A stretch of 64,000 bases of DNA from Zobellia laminariae (GTDB taxonomy: Bacteria; Bacteroidota; Bacteroidia; Flavobacteriales; Flavobacteriaceae). The stretch lies in assembly GCF_009725995.1 (NCBI RefSeq), contig NZ_RCNS01000004.1:62001-126000 (forward strand), in the 5' to 3' direction. The notes below the pieces were generated by a model. The model saw only the letters and a list, made by a program, of their open reading frames with translations. It searched no databases and was not told the DNA's origin. Within the stretch, counting starts at the first letter, position 1. Every line of letters starts with the position of its first letter. The position numbers were made by a program, and so were the translations under genes. Shown in pieces: positions 54,721-63,300 of this stretch.

Positions 54721-55872
54721 ATGGTTAAATTGCCCAACAAATTAGCGAAAAAGCTAAGCGATAGAACTGATGCTAATGCATTGCGAAGCTTGCCTAATCC
54801 TAATAATCTAGTAGATTTTTCATCAAATGATTATTTGGGGCTTTCACGTAACCAAAGTATTTTAGGACAAGTGCCACACCTCTTAGAGGCACATAATAAT
54901 TTGCAAAATGGGGCAACGGGCTCGCGATTGCTTTCGGGAAATCATGCACTTTATCAAACATTAGAGGCTACACTTTGCAAATTTCACAAAGCGCAAGCTG
55001 CTTTGGTTTTTAACTCGGGTTATGATGCCAATATTGGTTTTTTTAGCTCGGTGCCGCAGCGGGGAGATATTGTTTTATTTGATGAGTATATTCATGCTAG
55101 TATTCGTGATGGTATACGAATGGGTAATGCCAAGAGCTACAAGTTTAAACATAACAATCTGAAAGATTTACTCACTAAATGTCAGGATGAGCGAAGTCGA
55201 AACTTGATTGATACACAAATTTATGTAGTCACGGAATCTGTTTTTTCCATGGATGGAGATACTCCTGATTTAAAAGAGTTTGCAGATATATGCGCAACTT
55301 TTAATTGTCATTTAGTGGTAGATGAAGCTCATGCCATAGGTGTCTTTGGAGAACATGGCGAGGGAGTGGTTCAAGAATTAAACTTACAAGATAAGGTGTT
55401 TGCTCGTCTGACTACTTTTGGTAAAGGTATTGGATGTCATGGTGCAGCAATTCTTGGTAACGAAGATTTAATATCTTATTTAATAAATTTTGCGCGAAGT
55501 TTTATTTATACAACAGGGCTTCCGCCGCATTCCGTAGCTTCTGTTTTATCGACTTATAATTATCTAAAAAATCAGGTAAATGAAGTGGAAGAGCTGAAAC
55601 ATACCATTTCTTATTTCAACAATAAATTGTTAGACTTAGGATTGCAAACCCAATTCATTTCTAGTAATTCTGCTATTCACTGTTGTTTGGTTTCGGGTAA
55701 TGATAGCGTACGTGAAATGGCAAAGGTTGTTCAGGAAAAAGGTTTTGATGTTCGCCCAATTCTTTCGCCTACCGTTCCAGAAGGTCAGGAACGATTGCGG
55801 ATTTGCTTGCATAGTTTCAATACTGAAAAAGAGATGGATAATTTGCTAGATATAGTGAGTAGCGCAATATAA
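54721..55872 (+). CDS. bioF: 8-amino-7-oxononanoate synthase
   Basis: BioF condenses pimeloyl-thioester with L-alanine, the first dedicated step of biotin ring assembly. The 383-residue alpha-oxoamine synthase shows FSSNDYLGLS, GATGSRLLSGN, DEAHAIG (201-207) and the PLP-binding Lys235 in TTFGKGIGCHGAAI. The closely related CoA-dependent KBL and SPT enzymes cannot be excluded by motif alone, but bioD, bioA and bioB lie in the same stretch. It is followed after one base by the DUF2007 gene. Confidence 0.93.
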   Translation: MVKLPNKLAKKLSDRTDANALRSLPNPNNLVDFSSNDYLGLSRNQSILGQVPHLLEAHNNLQNGATGSRLLSGNHALYQTLEATLCKFHKAQAALVFNSGYDANIGFFSSVPQRGDIVLFDEYIHASIRDGIRMGNAKSYKFKHNNLKDLLTKCQDERSRNLIDTQIYVVTESVFSMDGDTPDLKEFADICATFNCHLVVDEAHAIGVFGEHGEGVVQELNLQDKVFARLTTFGKGIGCHGAAILGNEDLISYLINFARSFIYTTGLPPHSVASVLSTYNYLKNQVNEVEELKHTISYFNNKLLDLGLQTQFISSNSAIHCCLVSGNDSVREMAKVVQEKGFDVRPILSPTVPEGQERLRICLHSFNTEKEMDNLLDIVSSAI

Positions 55873-55873
55873 T

Positions 55874-56257
55874 ATGAAAGAGAAATTCTATACAATAGCA
55901 TCTTTTGAATACCCTTCTGATGTTCAAATACTAAAAGGCAAATTAGAGTCTGAAGGCATTCCGGTTTTTCTTAAAGATGAATTTACTTTGAATTCTGACC
56001 CTATGATTAGCAATGCTATAGGTGGGGTAAAAGTACAGGTATATACAGAAGACAAGGAAAAGGCTATTGAAATATATAATGAAATTAGGGCTTACGCCTT
56101 GGATGATAATGGTAAATTGATTGTCTGTCCCAATTGTAAAATGCAAAAATCAGAGGTGTATTATAACAGAAAAGGAATTTTATATAAACTTTTCCCTTTT
56201 TTTGAGGAAAAAAAATACAAATGCCTACATTGTAACATGATAACAAAACCTCAATAG
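55874..56257 (+). CDS. DUF2007 protein with C-terminal zinc ribbon
   Basis: A 127-residue cytosolic protein. Residues 1-75 match DUF2007 (YTIASFEYPSDVQILKGKLE, GGVKVQVYTEDKEKAIEIYN), a ferredoxin-like fold of unknown role once called a signal-transducing domain. Residues 88-125 hold two CxxC pairs (CPNCKM ... CLHCNM), a probable zinc ribbon. It sits with one-base gaps between bioF and bioD, so it is translated with the biotin genes; a biotin role is not established. It may be a general passenger, since DUF2007 genes occur in many operons. Confidence 0.85.
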   Translation: MKEKFYTIASFEYPSDVQILKGKLESEGIPVFLKDEFTLNSDPMISNAIGGVKVQVYTEDKEKAIEIYNEIRAYALDDNGKLIVCPNCKMQKSEVYYNRKGILYKLFPFFEEKKYKCLHCNMITKPQ

Positions 56258-56258
56258 C

Positions 56259-56882
56259 ATGCAGCAAATTTTTGTGACAGGAATATCTACCGAAGTAGGA
56301 AAAACTATAGCTTCGGCCATCATAGCGGAAGCTCTTGAGGCTGATTATTGGAAACCCGTTCAAGCCGGCGATTTGGATAACACGGATAGTGACAAAGTAA
56401 GGTCGTTAATTTCAAATGATAAAACGGTTATTCATAAAAGTCGTTACGAGCTGAAAACTCCTATGAGTCCGCATGCTGCTGCAGAAAGAGATGGGGTTAA
56501 AATAGACCGACTAGAAATAGTGGAGCCGCAAACTGATAATTCCTTAGTGATTGAAGGTGCAGGCGGTATTTTGGTGCCTCTTAATGAAAATGATACCGTT
56601 TTAGATATCATTATGCCAACCTACCATGTTATAGTGGTTTCAAGACATTATTTGGGGAGTATTAACCATACGCTTTTAACTATCGGTTGGTTGCAACAAA
56701 AAGGATATGACGTTTCTGTGCTCTTTAGCGGAAAGGAAAACCCGGAGACTGAAAATATTATTCTACACAAAACGGGTGTATCGTTAATCGGTCGTATTGA
56801 TGAAGAGCTTGTTTTTGACAAGGCCGTGATCAAGAAATATGCTGATAAATTTGCGCCAATCTTAAAAACGCTTCAATCTTAA
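56259..56882 (+). CDS. bioD: ATP-dependent dethiobiotin synthetase
   Basis: BioD closes the ureido ring of dethiobiotin from diaminopelargonate, CO2 and ATP. The 207-residue P-loop protein has GISTEVGKT at 8-16, the catalytic Lys in YWKPVQAG, and VIEGAGGILVPLNEND in the middle. The stop codon overlaps the stop of the convergent glycosyltransferase gene in the sequence TTAA, so both genes end on the same four bases. Cytosolic. Confidence 0.95.
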   Translation: MQQIFVTGISTEVGKTIASAIIAEALEADYWKPVQAGDLDNTDSDKVRSLISNDKTVIHKSRYELKTPMSPHAAAERDGVKIDRLEIVEPQTDNSLVIEGAGGILVPLNENDTVLDIIMPTYHVIVVSRHYLGSINHTLLTIGWLQQKGYDVSVLFSGKENPETENIILHKTGVSLIGRIDEELVFDKAVIKKYADKFAPILKTLQS

Positions 56883-58501
56883 TCAATTCTTACCAAGGCT
56901 AGGTTTACTTTACTTATCGTGAACTCATATAATGGTTTTCTACCTTCTAGGTTTTGCCGGTTAAAAATGTAATAACCGGGCAATTCGCATTGGTCCGTTC
57001 TGGAAACTACTTTTTTTCGGGACATTTCTAGAAATGATGCCGTTTCATAAAATTTAAAGGGTGTTTGAATATGTCTGCGTAAACTTTCCTGGGTAAATAG
57101 ATACAAAGGTGCCTCGTCTCCAATTATTTTGTGAATGTTATCAGCATATGCTTCATTTGGTGCGCTAGAAGAAGTCACTGCTTTTAATGGAAGGGCAACA
57201 TGGTCAAAAGCCAATCTGCAAACCACAATAAATGCAATGACAAATAGATGCTTGGGGTAGCCAATAGTTTTGTGGTGAAATATAAGAACCGTAATCAGCA
57301 ACAAACCAAAAAGTGGCATGGTGAATTTCAGGTGTGGTAAAATTGAGAAAAAACCAATGAACGGAATTACGAAACAAGCCAGAGCCGCAATGATCATTAT
57401 CACCGTAAAAAACATGTGATAAGTCTTATGTTTCCAGTTAATATCACCAAGTTGAAGGAACAAAGGGTAAGTGAGTACGGTTATCACCATAGGGAAAAAC
57501 ATATAAACATATCGCATCCTTGCTCCAGGTGAAATCCAATAAACTAAAAAGTTTGCAATAAAAGTAATAACTAAAAAAATCAAGTAAGGTTGTGTCTTTA
57601 TGTTGTGTATCTGTTCTTTTTTCCAAATAAACAACAGAAACAAGGTTGCAGGAAAAATGACTGCAACAAAATTAAGAGGGTAAAATATAAGGTGTTTTAT
57701 AATTCCGCTAAAACGATTACCTAGTAAGGTTCGCTGGTGCGTTAGCCCCCACATTTCGGATACATACTTTCCTAGGTCTTCATAACTTCCGTAGATATAA
57801 AAATAGAAATAAACGGCAGCGGCAGATAAGGCGGCACTAAAGATATGTGGCCAAGAAAATAGAAGTTTTAGGTCTCTGTTGTACAAAAGATAAACACCCA
57901 GTGTAATAATTATAAATGCAAAAGAGGCGAATCCTTTGGTTAAAAAGGCCAGAGTAATGAAAAAATAAGCAAATCCAAATAGACGGTAGAATCGCTTTTG
58001 CTGATAAAAGTGAAAAACACTAAAAATGCTCAGGATGACTAAAAGCGAATAAAAGATGTCAATTTCTGCAGTTAGGCTAAAGTAAAAATAAAGGTCTGCA
58101 CATACCAGATAATAGAGCGCGCTTAGCAACCCAAATTTTACCCCAATATATTTTCTTCCCATATAGAACGTAATAATTCCTGTGATTAGAAATGAAAAAG
58201 CGGAAGGAAAGCGGAGGGCAAAAGTGTTATAGCCAAAGAGTTTTATACTCCCGGCAAGCACAATGTTCCAAAGTGGTGGGTGGTCATAGAAGGTTTCATT
58301 TAGGATGGTAGTGACTATAAAATTATTGTTCAACAACATTTCAAGTGCGACTAAAGCACGCCTTGGTTCTTCCGAATACAGAGGGGCAAGGTGTAAATTG
58401 TAAAAAAGGGATATCGTGTAAAGGATGATAATTAAAAACGATAGCCGATATATATTTTTGGTATTGGTCGGTTGTAAAAATCCGGCATCAAAAAACTTCA
58501 T
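56879..58501 (-). CDS. GT39/ArnT-like membrane glycosyltransferase
   Basis: A polytopic inner-membrane protein of 540 residues with about 11-12 hydrophobic segments. The first periplasmic loop carries the family signature (APLYSEEPRRALVALEML and FYDHPPLWNIV), with acidic catalytic candidates Glu-Glu and the downstream His. Such enzymes move a sugar from a polyprenyl-phosphate carrier to lipid A or protein. The last 130 residues form a periplasmic domain (DEAPLYLFTQESLRRHIQTP). It is inserted on the opposite strand between bioD and bioA. Donor and acceptor unknown. Confidence 0.88.
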   Translation of the reverse strand: MKFFDAGFLQPTNTKNIYRLSFLIIILYTISLFYNLHLAPLYSEEPRRALVALEMLLNNNFIVTTILNETFYDHPPLWNIVLAGSIKLFGYNTFALRFPSAFSFLITGIITFYMGRKYIGVKFGLLSALYYLVCADLYFYFSLTAEIDIFYSLLVILSIFSVFHFYQQKRFYRLFGFAYFFITLAFLTKGFASFAFIIITLGVYLLYNRDLKLLFSWPHIFSAALSAAAVYFYFYIYGSYEDLGKYVSEMWGLTHQRTLLGNRFSGIIKHLIFYPLNFVAVIFPATLFLLFIWKKEQIHNIKTQPYLIFLVITFIANFLVYWISPGARMRYVYMFFPMVITVLTYPLFLQLGDINWKHKTYHMFFTVIMIIAALACFVIPFIGFFSILPHLKFTMPLFGLLLITVLIFHHKTIGYPKHLFVIAFIVVCRLAFDHVALPLKAVTSSSAPNEAYADNIHKIIGDEAPLYLFTQESLRRHIQTPFKFYETASFLEMSRKKVVSRTDQCELPGYYIFNRQNLEGRKPLYEFTISKVNLALVRID

Positions 58502-58564
58502 GTTTTATAGATTTTTCTGAGCTAAAGATCAACAAAATACTTCAAAAAAAAAGTTTTAATTCCT

Positions 58565-58572
58565 CATCTTTG
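58565..58572 (+). promoter_or_regulatory. Putative -7 box (CATCTTTG) for bioA
   Basis: One mismatch (C for T at position 1) from TAnnTTTG, ending 4 bases before the bioA ATG, the same distance as at bioF and glyQS. Confidence 0.35.
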
Positions 58573-58576
58573 CATT

Positions 58577-59878
58577 ATGAAGAAGGCAAACGCGTCAGAA
58601 ACTCTAGTAACTGAAAGTCTATCTGTTAGAGATAAGAAACATCTTTGGCACCCGTTAACACAGCATAAATTGCATCCTGAAATGTTGGGAATTGTTAAGG
58701 CGAAAGGTGCTGTTTTGTATGACGAGAATGGAAAAGAATATATAGACGGTATCGCATCTTGGTATACAAGTGCTTATGGCCATTGTAACAAGTATATTAC
58801 GGATAGGGTCTATGCGCAAATGCAAAAACTAGATCAAGTGGTGTTCAGTGGTTTTACCCATGAGCCAGCCGTAAAACTTTCCGAAGAGCTGATTAAGATA
58901 TTACCTGAGAATCAAGAGAAATTATTCTTTTCCGATAACGGTTCTACTGCAACGGAAATCGGTATCAAGATGGCTTTGCAGTACCATTTTAACCAAGGTA
59001 GAAAGCGCAAAACGATGCTTGCTTTTGAAGAAGGTTTTCATGGGGATACGTTTGGAGCTATGTCAGTTTCAGGGCTATCTGTCTATAATGGACCTTTTGA
59101 AGAGTTTTTTATTGATGTAGAGCGAATAGATGTGCCTACCGATGAAAATATAGAAGAGATTCTTTCAGATTTAGAAATTAGGTTACAACAGAATCATATT
59201 GCGGGATTTATTTATGAGCCTTTGGTACAAGGTGCTGCGGCAATGAAAATGCACAAGGCTGAAAACCTTGACCGCATTTTAAAACTTTTGAAAAGGCATG
59301 GTGTACTGACCATTGCAGATGAGGTGATGACTGGTTTTGGTAAAACTGGAAAACCATTTGCTTCAAATTATATCAGTACTAAGCCAGATATCATTTGCAT
59401 GTCTAAGGCATTAACGGCAGGTCTAATTCCTATGGCAATTACGAGTTGCTCACAAGAAGTTTATGATGCGTTTTATAGTGATGATTTAGCAAAAGGACTG
59501 TTTCACGGTCATACGTATACAGGAAACCCTTTAGCCTGTACTGCAGCTTTAGCTGGGTTGGAGTTATTGCAATCAGAAGAGATTCAAGATAATATAGAAA
59601 GAATAATTTCCTCGCATCAAGAATTCGATTCCAGAATAAAGAATCATGAAAAAGTGGCCCGTACGCGGCAATGCGGAATTATTTACGCGTTAGACCTTAA
59701 TGTGAAAATGGAACGTTACGGGAATTTACGCGACCAAATTTTCAAGCATTTCATGAATAATGGGGTATTTTTACGGCCTTTAGGTAGTACAATCTATATT
59801 TCTGCGCCATACGTCATTACCGATGAACAGCTAGAGAAAATATATACTACCATAGAAGATCTACTGAACAGTATTTAA
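58577..59878 (+). CDS. bioA: Adenosylmethionine--8-amino-7-oxononanoate aminotransferase
   Basis: BioA transfers an amino group from S-adenosylmethionine to make 7,8-diaminopelargonate. The 433-residue class III aminotransferase has WHPLTQHK near the start, SDNGSTATEIGIKMALQYH, the PLP pocket IADEVMTGFGKTG and the Schiff-base Lys277 (DIICMSKALTAG); the late HGHTYTGNPLACTAALAG is also standard. It is followed 9 bases later by a ketoacyl synthase gene that may feed the same pathway. Confidence 0.95.
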   Translation: MKKANASETLVTESLSVRDKKHLWHPLTQHKLHPEMLGIVKAKGAVLYDENGKEYIDGIASWYTSAYGHCNKYITDRVYAQMQKLDQVVFSGFTHEPAVKLSEELIKILPENQEKLFFSDNGSTATEIGIKMALQYHFNQGRKRKTMLAFEEGFHGDTFGAMSVSGLSVYNGPFEEFFIDVERIDVPTDENIEEILSDLEIRLQQNHIAGFIYEPLVQGAAAMKMHKAENLDRILKLLKRHGVLTIADEVMTGFGKTGKPFASNYISTKPDIICMSKALTAGLIPMAITSCSQEVYDAFYSDDLAKGLFHGHTYTGNPLACTAALAGLELLQSEEIQDNIERIISSHQEFDSRIKNHEKVARTRQCGIIYALDLNVKMERYGNLRDQIFKHFMNNGVFLRPLGSTIYISAPYVITDEQLEKIYTTIEDLLNSI

Positions 59879-59887
59879 ATTTTCCGC

Positions 59888-61072
59888 TTGAAAGAACCAA
59901 TATCCATTACCGCAATAGGCTCAATTTCTCCTTTAGGAAAAACATCTGAGGAGACCTGGGCAAGCTACCTCCAAGACAATCACTTTTTTGTACAGAAAGC
60001 TTTTGGTGATATTACTGAATGGGCTGCCTCGTTGTCCAAAGATTCAAAACAAGAAATAGAGAAGCTGAAGAATTCAGATAATAAATACAAAAGTCTTGAT
60101 GATTCGGTCTTGTTTGCGCTTTATGCATCAAGGGATGCGATAGCTAAAGCAGGTTGGAAAGAAGGTGATGACTTTGGAGTCAATATTGGATCGTCTCGTG
60201 GTGCCACGGCACTTTTTGAAAAATATCATAAAGAGTTTCTTGAAAATAACCGAACGGCAACACTTTCATCACCCACCACTACGTTGGGAAATATCTCATC
60301 TTGGGTAGCTCACGATTTAAAGTCAAAAGGTCCGGAGATATCACATTCTATTACCTGTTCTACGGCGCTACATGCAGTTTTAAATGGAGTGGCGTGGCTA
60401 AGAAGTGGAATGGCAGATAAGTTTTTGGTAGGCGGTAGTGAAGCTCCCTTAACACCTTTTACTATTGCGCAGATGAAGGCACTCAAAATTTATTCTCAAT
60501 ATAAAACGGAGAATGCTTCTGAAGGAAATGCAGGATATCCTAGTCGTGCGTTGGATTTTGAAAAGGAAAAAAGCACCATGATTCTTGGAGAAGGTGCTTC
60601 TGTAATATGCTTGGAGAAAGGGGTGAATGAAAAAACCTTGGCTATTATTGAAGGAGTGGGTTATGCTACGGAACCTTTACGTCATAATATTTCTATTTCT
60701 ACGGATGCCGAGTGTTTTCAAAGTTCTATGAAAATGGCATTGGGAGAAATAAACCCCGATGAGATAGATGCTATTGTAATGCACGCACCTGGAACAATTA
60801 AGGGTGATATATCTGAATATAAGGCAATTGAAAAAGTATTTTGTAACAAACTGCCCTTTTTGACTACAAATAAATGGAAAGTAGGGCATACTTTTGGAGC
60901 TTCGGGAGCGTTAAGCATAGAATTGGCGGTCTTGATGTTGCAGCACCAACAAGTGATAAAAGTACCTTTTGTTGCAGATTCTTCAGCACCAAGAAAACTT
61001 AAGAGAGTACTGGTAAATGCAGTAGGATTTGGTGGTAATGCAGTTTCTATTTTATTGTCACACAACGTATAG
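59888..61072 (+). CDS. Stand-alone beta-ketoacyl synthase (FabF-like), biotin-linked
   Basis: A thiolase-fold condensing enzyme of 394 residues. The Cys-His-His triad is intact: Cys157 (SITCSTALHAVLNG), His299 (VMHAPGTIKGD) and His334 (KVGHTFGASGAL). It starts at a TTG, since no ATG precedes the conserved strand SITAIGSISPLG. It lies 9 bases after bioA, and no bioC or bioH is visible in the window, so a role in making the pimeloyl chain is plausible but unproven. A normal FabF is about 415 residues and would sit near acpP, which is not here. Confidence 0.85.
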   Translation: MKEPISITAIGSISPLGKTSEETWASYLQDNHFFVQKAFGDITEWAASLSKDSKQEIEKLKNSDNKYKSLDDSVLFALYASRDAIAKAGWKEGDDFGVNIGSSRGATALFEKYHKEFLENNRTATLSSPTTTLGNISSWVAHDLKSKGPEISHSITCSTALHAVLNGVAWLRSGMADKFLVGGSEAPLTPFTIAQMKALKIYSQYKTENASEGNAGYPSRALDFEKEKSTMILGEGASVICLEKGVNEKTLAIIEGVGYATEPLRHNISISTDAECFQSSMKMALGEINPDEIDAIVMHAPGTIKGDISEYKAIEKVFCNKLPFLTTNKWKVGHTFGASGALSIELAVLMLQHQQVIKVPFVADSSAPRKLKRVLVNAVGFGGNAVSILLSHNV

Positions 61073-61125
61073 TCCTCTTTCGAATTAGTTTAAGGTAAGA
61101 TAATTCTTATCTTTAGTCGCCAACC

Positions 61126-61133
61126 TAACTTTG
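61126..61133 (+). promoter_or_regulatory. Putative -7 box (TAACTTTG) for the NfeD-like/flotillin unit
   Basis: An exact TAnnTTTG match ending 6 bases before the ATG at 61140, again leaving almost no leader. Confidence 0.45.
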
Positions 61134-61139
61134 TAGCTT

Positions 61140-61718
61140 ATGGAACTAGGGTTCGAAATGATGACATTATTCGAGAAAATCTACTGGGTCACTGCTCTTA
61201 TAGCATCCGTAATTCTTATTATTTTATTGTTACTCACCTTTATTGGGGGGGAGATGGATGAAATAGATGCGGACGTTGATACAGAAATAGATGGGGATAC
61301 CGGTATTGACTTTCAATTTTTATCTTTTAAGAATCTTGTTGGTTTTTTTACCATTTTCGGATGGTCAGGTATTGCTTGTCTAGATTCAGGTTTGTCAAGA
61401 GGCATTACGGTTTTAATCTCGGTCATATGTGGGTTGTTGATGATGTTTGCCATGGCAGCCTTGTTCTACTATTTGAGCAAATTACAAAGTAGCGGAACCC
61501 TGAAACTTAAAAATGCCCTCAACCAAGTTGGGGAAGTGTATCTGACAATAGGTGCTAATAGGTCTAATATAGGAAAGGTGAGTATAAGTGTACAAGGTAC
61601 TTTACGAGAACTTGAAGCGCTTACCGAAGAAGATAAAGACTTGCACCAAGGTGATGTGGTAAAGGTCAAAGATGTTACTGAAAACGGAATATTAATTGTT
61701 CAACTCTTAAATAACTAA
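61140..61718 (+). CDS. NfeD-like membrane protein with OB-fold tail
   Basis: A 192-residue membrane protein with three hydrophobic helices (about 18-37, 66-84, 88-110) and an acidic loop between the first two (EIDADVDTEIDGDTGIDFQF). The last 75 residues form a small beta domain of OB type (LNQVGEVYLTIGANRSNIGK, GDVVKVKDVTENGILIVQLL), as in NfeD proteins. NfeD proteins are nearly always encoded next to SPFH proteins; here the flotillin gene follows after 5 bases, so the pair should work together at the membrane. Confidence 0.82.
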   Translation: MELGFEMMTLFEKIYWVTALIASVILIILLLLTFIGGEMDEIDADVDTEIDGDTGIDFQFLSFKNLVGFFTIFGWSGIACLDSGLSRGITVLISVICGLLMMFAMAALFYYLSKLQSSGTLKLKNALNQVGEVYLTIGANRSNIGKVSISVQGTLRELEALTEEDKDLHQGDVVKVKDVTENGILIVQLLNN

Positions 61719-61723
61719 CCAAA

Positions 61724-63160
61724 ATGTTCGTATTACCATTACAATTGGCAGGAAGTGCCTCATTGCTTGCAATTGGGTTTGCAATTCTTTTCTTTTTTAT
61801 CATAATAATAGCATTTATACGAAGGTATAAGCGTTGTCCTTCAGATCGTATTCTTGTGGTTTACGGTAAAGTTGGAGGTGGGAATTCCGCAAAATGTATT
61901 CATGGTGGTGCGGCATTTATTGTGCCCGTAATTCAGGATTATCAATTTTTAGATTTAACTCCTATTTCCATAGAAGTTAATCTGGTAAATGCATTAAGTA
62001 AACAGAACATTCGTGTGAATGTGCCTTCCCGATTTACAATTGGGGTTTCTACAGAGCCGGGAATTATGCAAAATGCGGCAGAACGCCTTTTAGGTCTTGG
62101 TCAAAATGAAATTCAGGATTTAGCTCAGGAGATTATATTCGGTCAATTACGTTTGGTGGTTGCTTCTATGGATATTGAGGAAATTAACTCGGATAGAGAT
62201 AAGTTCTTGACCAATATCTCACAGAGTGTAGAGTCGGAATTAAAGAAAGTAGGTTTAAAACTCATCAACGTAAACATTACGGATATTGTTGATGAATCTG
62301 GGTATATAGAAGCTTTGGGTAAAGAAGCAGCAGCACATGCTATTAACGCAGCAAGAAAATCTGTTGCGGAGAAAACTAGAGATGGATCTATTGGTGAGGC
62401 CAATGCGGTCCAAGACGAACGTACGCAGGTAGCTGCAGCCAACGCGCAGGCAGTAGAAGGGGAAAACCTTGCGAAAATTAACGTGGCCAATTCAGATTCG
62501 TTGCGTCGTCAAAGAGAGGCAGAGGCAGAAAGAACGGCAATTGCATCAGAGAAAGTACAAACGGCAAAAGCCTTGGAAGAGTCATATGCCGCTGAAAAAG
62601 ATGCGGAGATTGCTAGAGCGGAACGTGTTCGTAGTTCACAAATGGCAGATATAATTGTTCCAGCTGAAATAGATAAAAGGAAAGTTGAAATTGATGCTGA
62701 AGCCGAGGCTGAAATGATTCGTAGAAGAGCAAAAGGTGAAGCTGATGCAATTCTCTTTAAAGCACAAGCCGAAGCACAAGGTTTATTTGAAATATTGACC
62801 AAACAGGCACAAGGTTTTGATGAAATCGTTAAAGCTGCAGGGGACAGTCCTAAAGATGCTGTTCTATTATTGGTAGCTGATAAACTTCCTGAGCTGGTAA
62901 AAACTCAAGCTGAGGCGATAAAGAATATTAAAATTGATAAAGTAACCGTTTGGGATTCTGGAGCCAAGACGGCTGACGGAAAAGGATCTACGGCAAACTT
63001 TATATCAGGAATGTATAAGTCGGTTCCACCTTTACAGGAAATGTTCAATATGGCAGGAATGCAATTGCCTGAATATTTAAAAGGTAAAGATGTTACTGAG
63101 GAAACAGCCAAAGAAGAGACAAAGTCAGCTACATCTGAAAAGAAAAGCGATAAGAAATAA
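61724..63160 (+). CDS. Flotillin-family SPFH protein
   Basis: A 478-residue membrane scaffold. One hydrophobic helix lies at about residues 8-30 (SASLLAIGFAILFFFIIII), then the SPFH/band 7 domain (GGAAFIVPVIQDYQFLDLTP, ILQ-type RLLGLGQNEIQDLAQEIIFG, to about 215), then a long alanine/glutamate coiled coil with EA repeats (AEAEMIRRRAKGEADAILFK) and a Ser/Lys-rich tail. In Bacillus, FloT/YuaG forms membrane microdomains with its NfeD partner YuaF; the gene pair here has the same order. A strong terminator follows. Confidence 0.92.
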   Translation: MFVLPLQLAGSASLLAIGFAILFFFIIIIAFIRRYKRCPSDRILVVYGKVGGGNSAKCIHGGAAFIVPVIQDYQFLDLTPISIEVNLVNALSKQNIRVNVPSRFTIGVSTEPGIMQNAAERLLGLGQNEIQDLAQEIIFGQLRLVVASMDIEEINSDRDKFLTNISQSVESELKKVGLKLINVNITDIVDESGYIEALGKEAAAHAINAARKSVAEKTRDGSIGEANAVQDERTQVAAANAQAVEGENLAKINVANSDSLRRQREAEAERTAIASEKVQTAKALEESYAAEKDAEIARAERVRSSQMADIIVPAEIDKRKVEIDAEAEAEMIRRRAKGEADAILFKAQAEAQGLFEILTKQAQGFDEIVKAAGDSPKDAVLLLVADKLPELVKTQAEAIKNIKIDKVTVWDSGAKTADGKGSTANFISGMYKSVPPLQEMFNMAGMQLPEYLKGKDVTEETAKEETKSATSEKKSDKK

Positions 63161-63184
63161 TTCTTTTTTCATCTTACAAAACAG

Positions 63185-63217
63185 AAGCCTGTCGATATAT
63201 TTCGACAGGCTTTTTTT
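63185..63217 (+). terminator. Terminator after the flotillin gene
   Basis: An 11-base perfect stem (AAGCCTGTCGA / TCGACAGGCTT) with a 6-base loop, leading into a run of T. It separates the flotillin unit from bioB. Confidence 0.88.
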
Positions 63218-63246
63218 ATGGCCTGAAGCATGATTATCCAGGCTAA

Positions 63247-63279
63247 TTTGGAATTTCAATTTTAGAAAGGTTATTTTTA
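63247..63279 (+). promoter_or_regulatory. Putative promoter for bioB
   Basis: TTTG at 63247-63250 and TATTTTTA at 63272-63279 are separated by 21 bases, within the 17-23 range of the Bacteroidota -33/-7 promoter; the second box has one mismatch. It lies between the terminator and the bioB ATG, 21 bases before the start. Confidence 0.5.
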
Positions 63280-63300
63280 CGCCGAGATTTCAAAAAGACT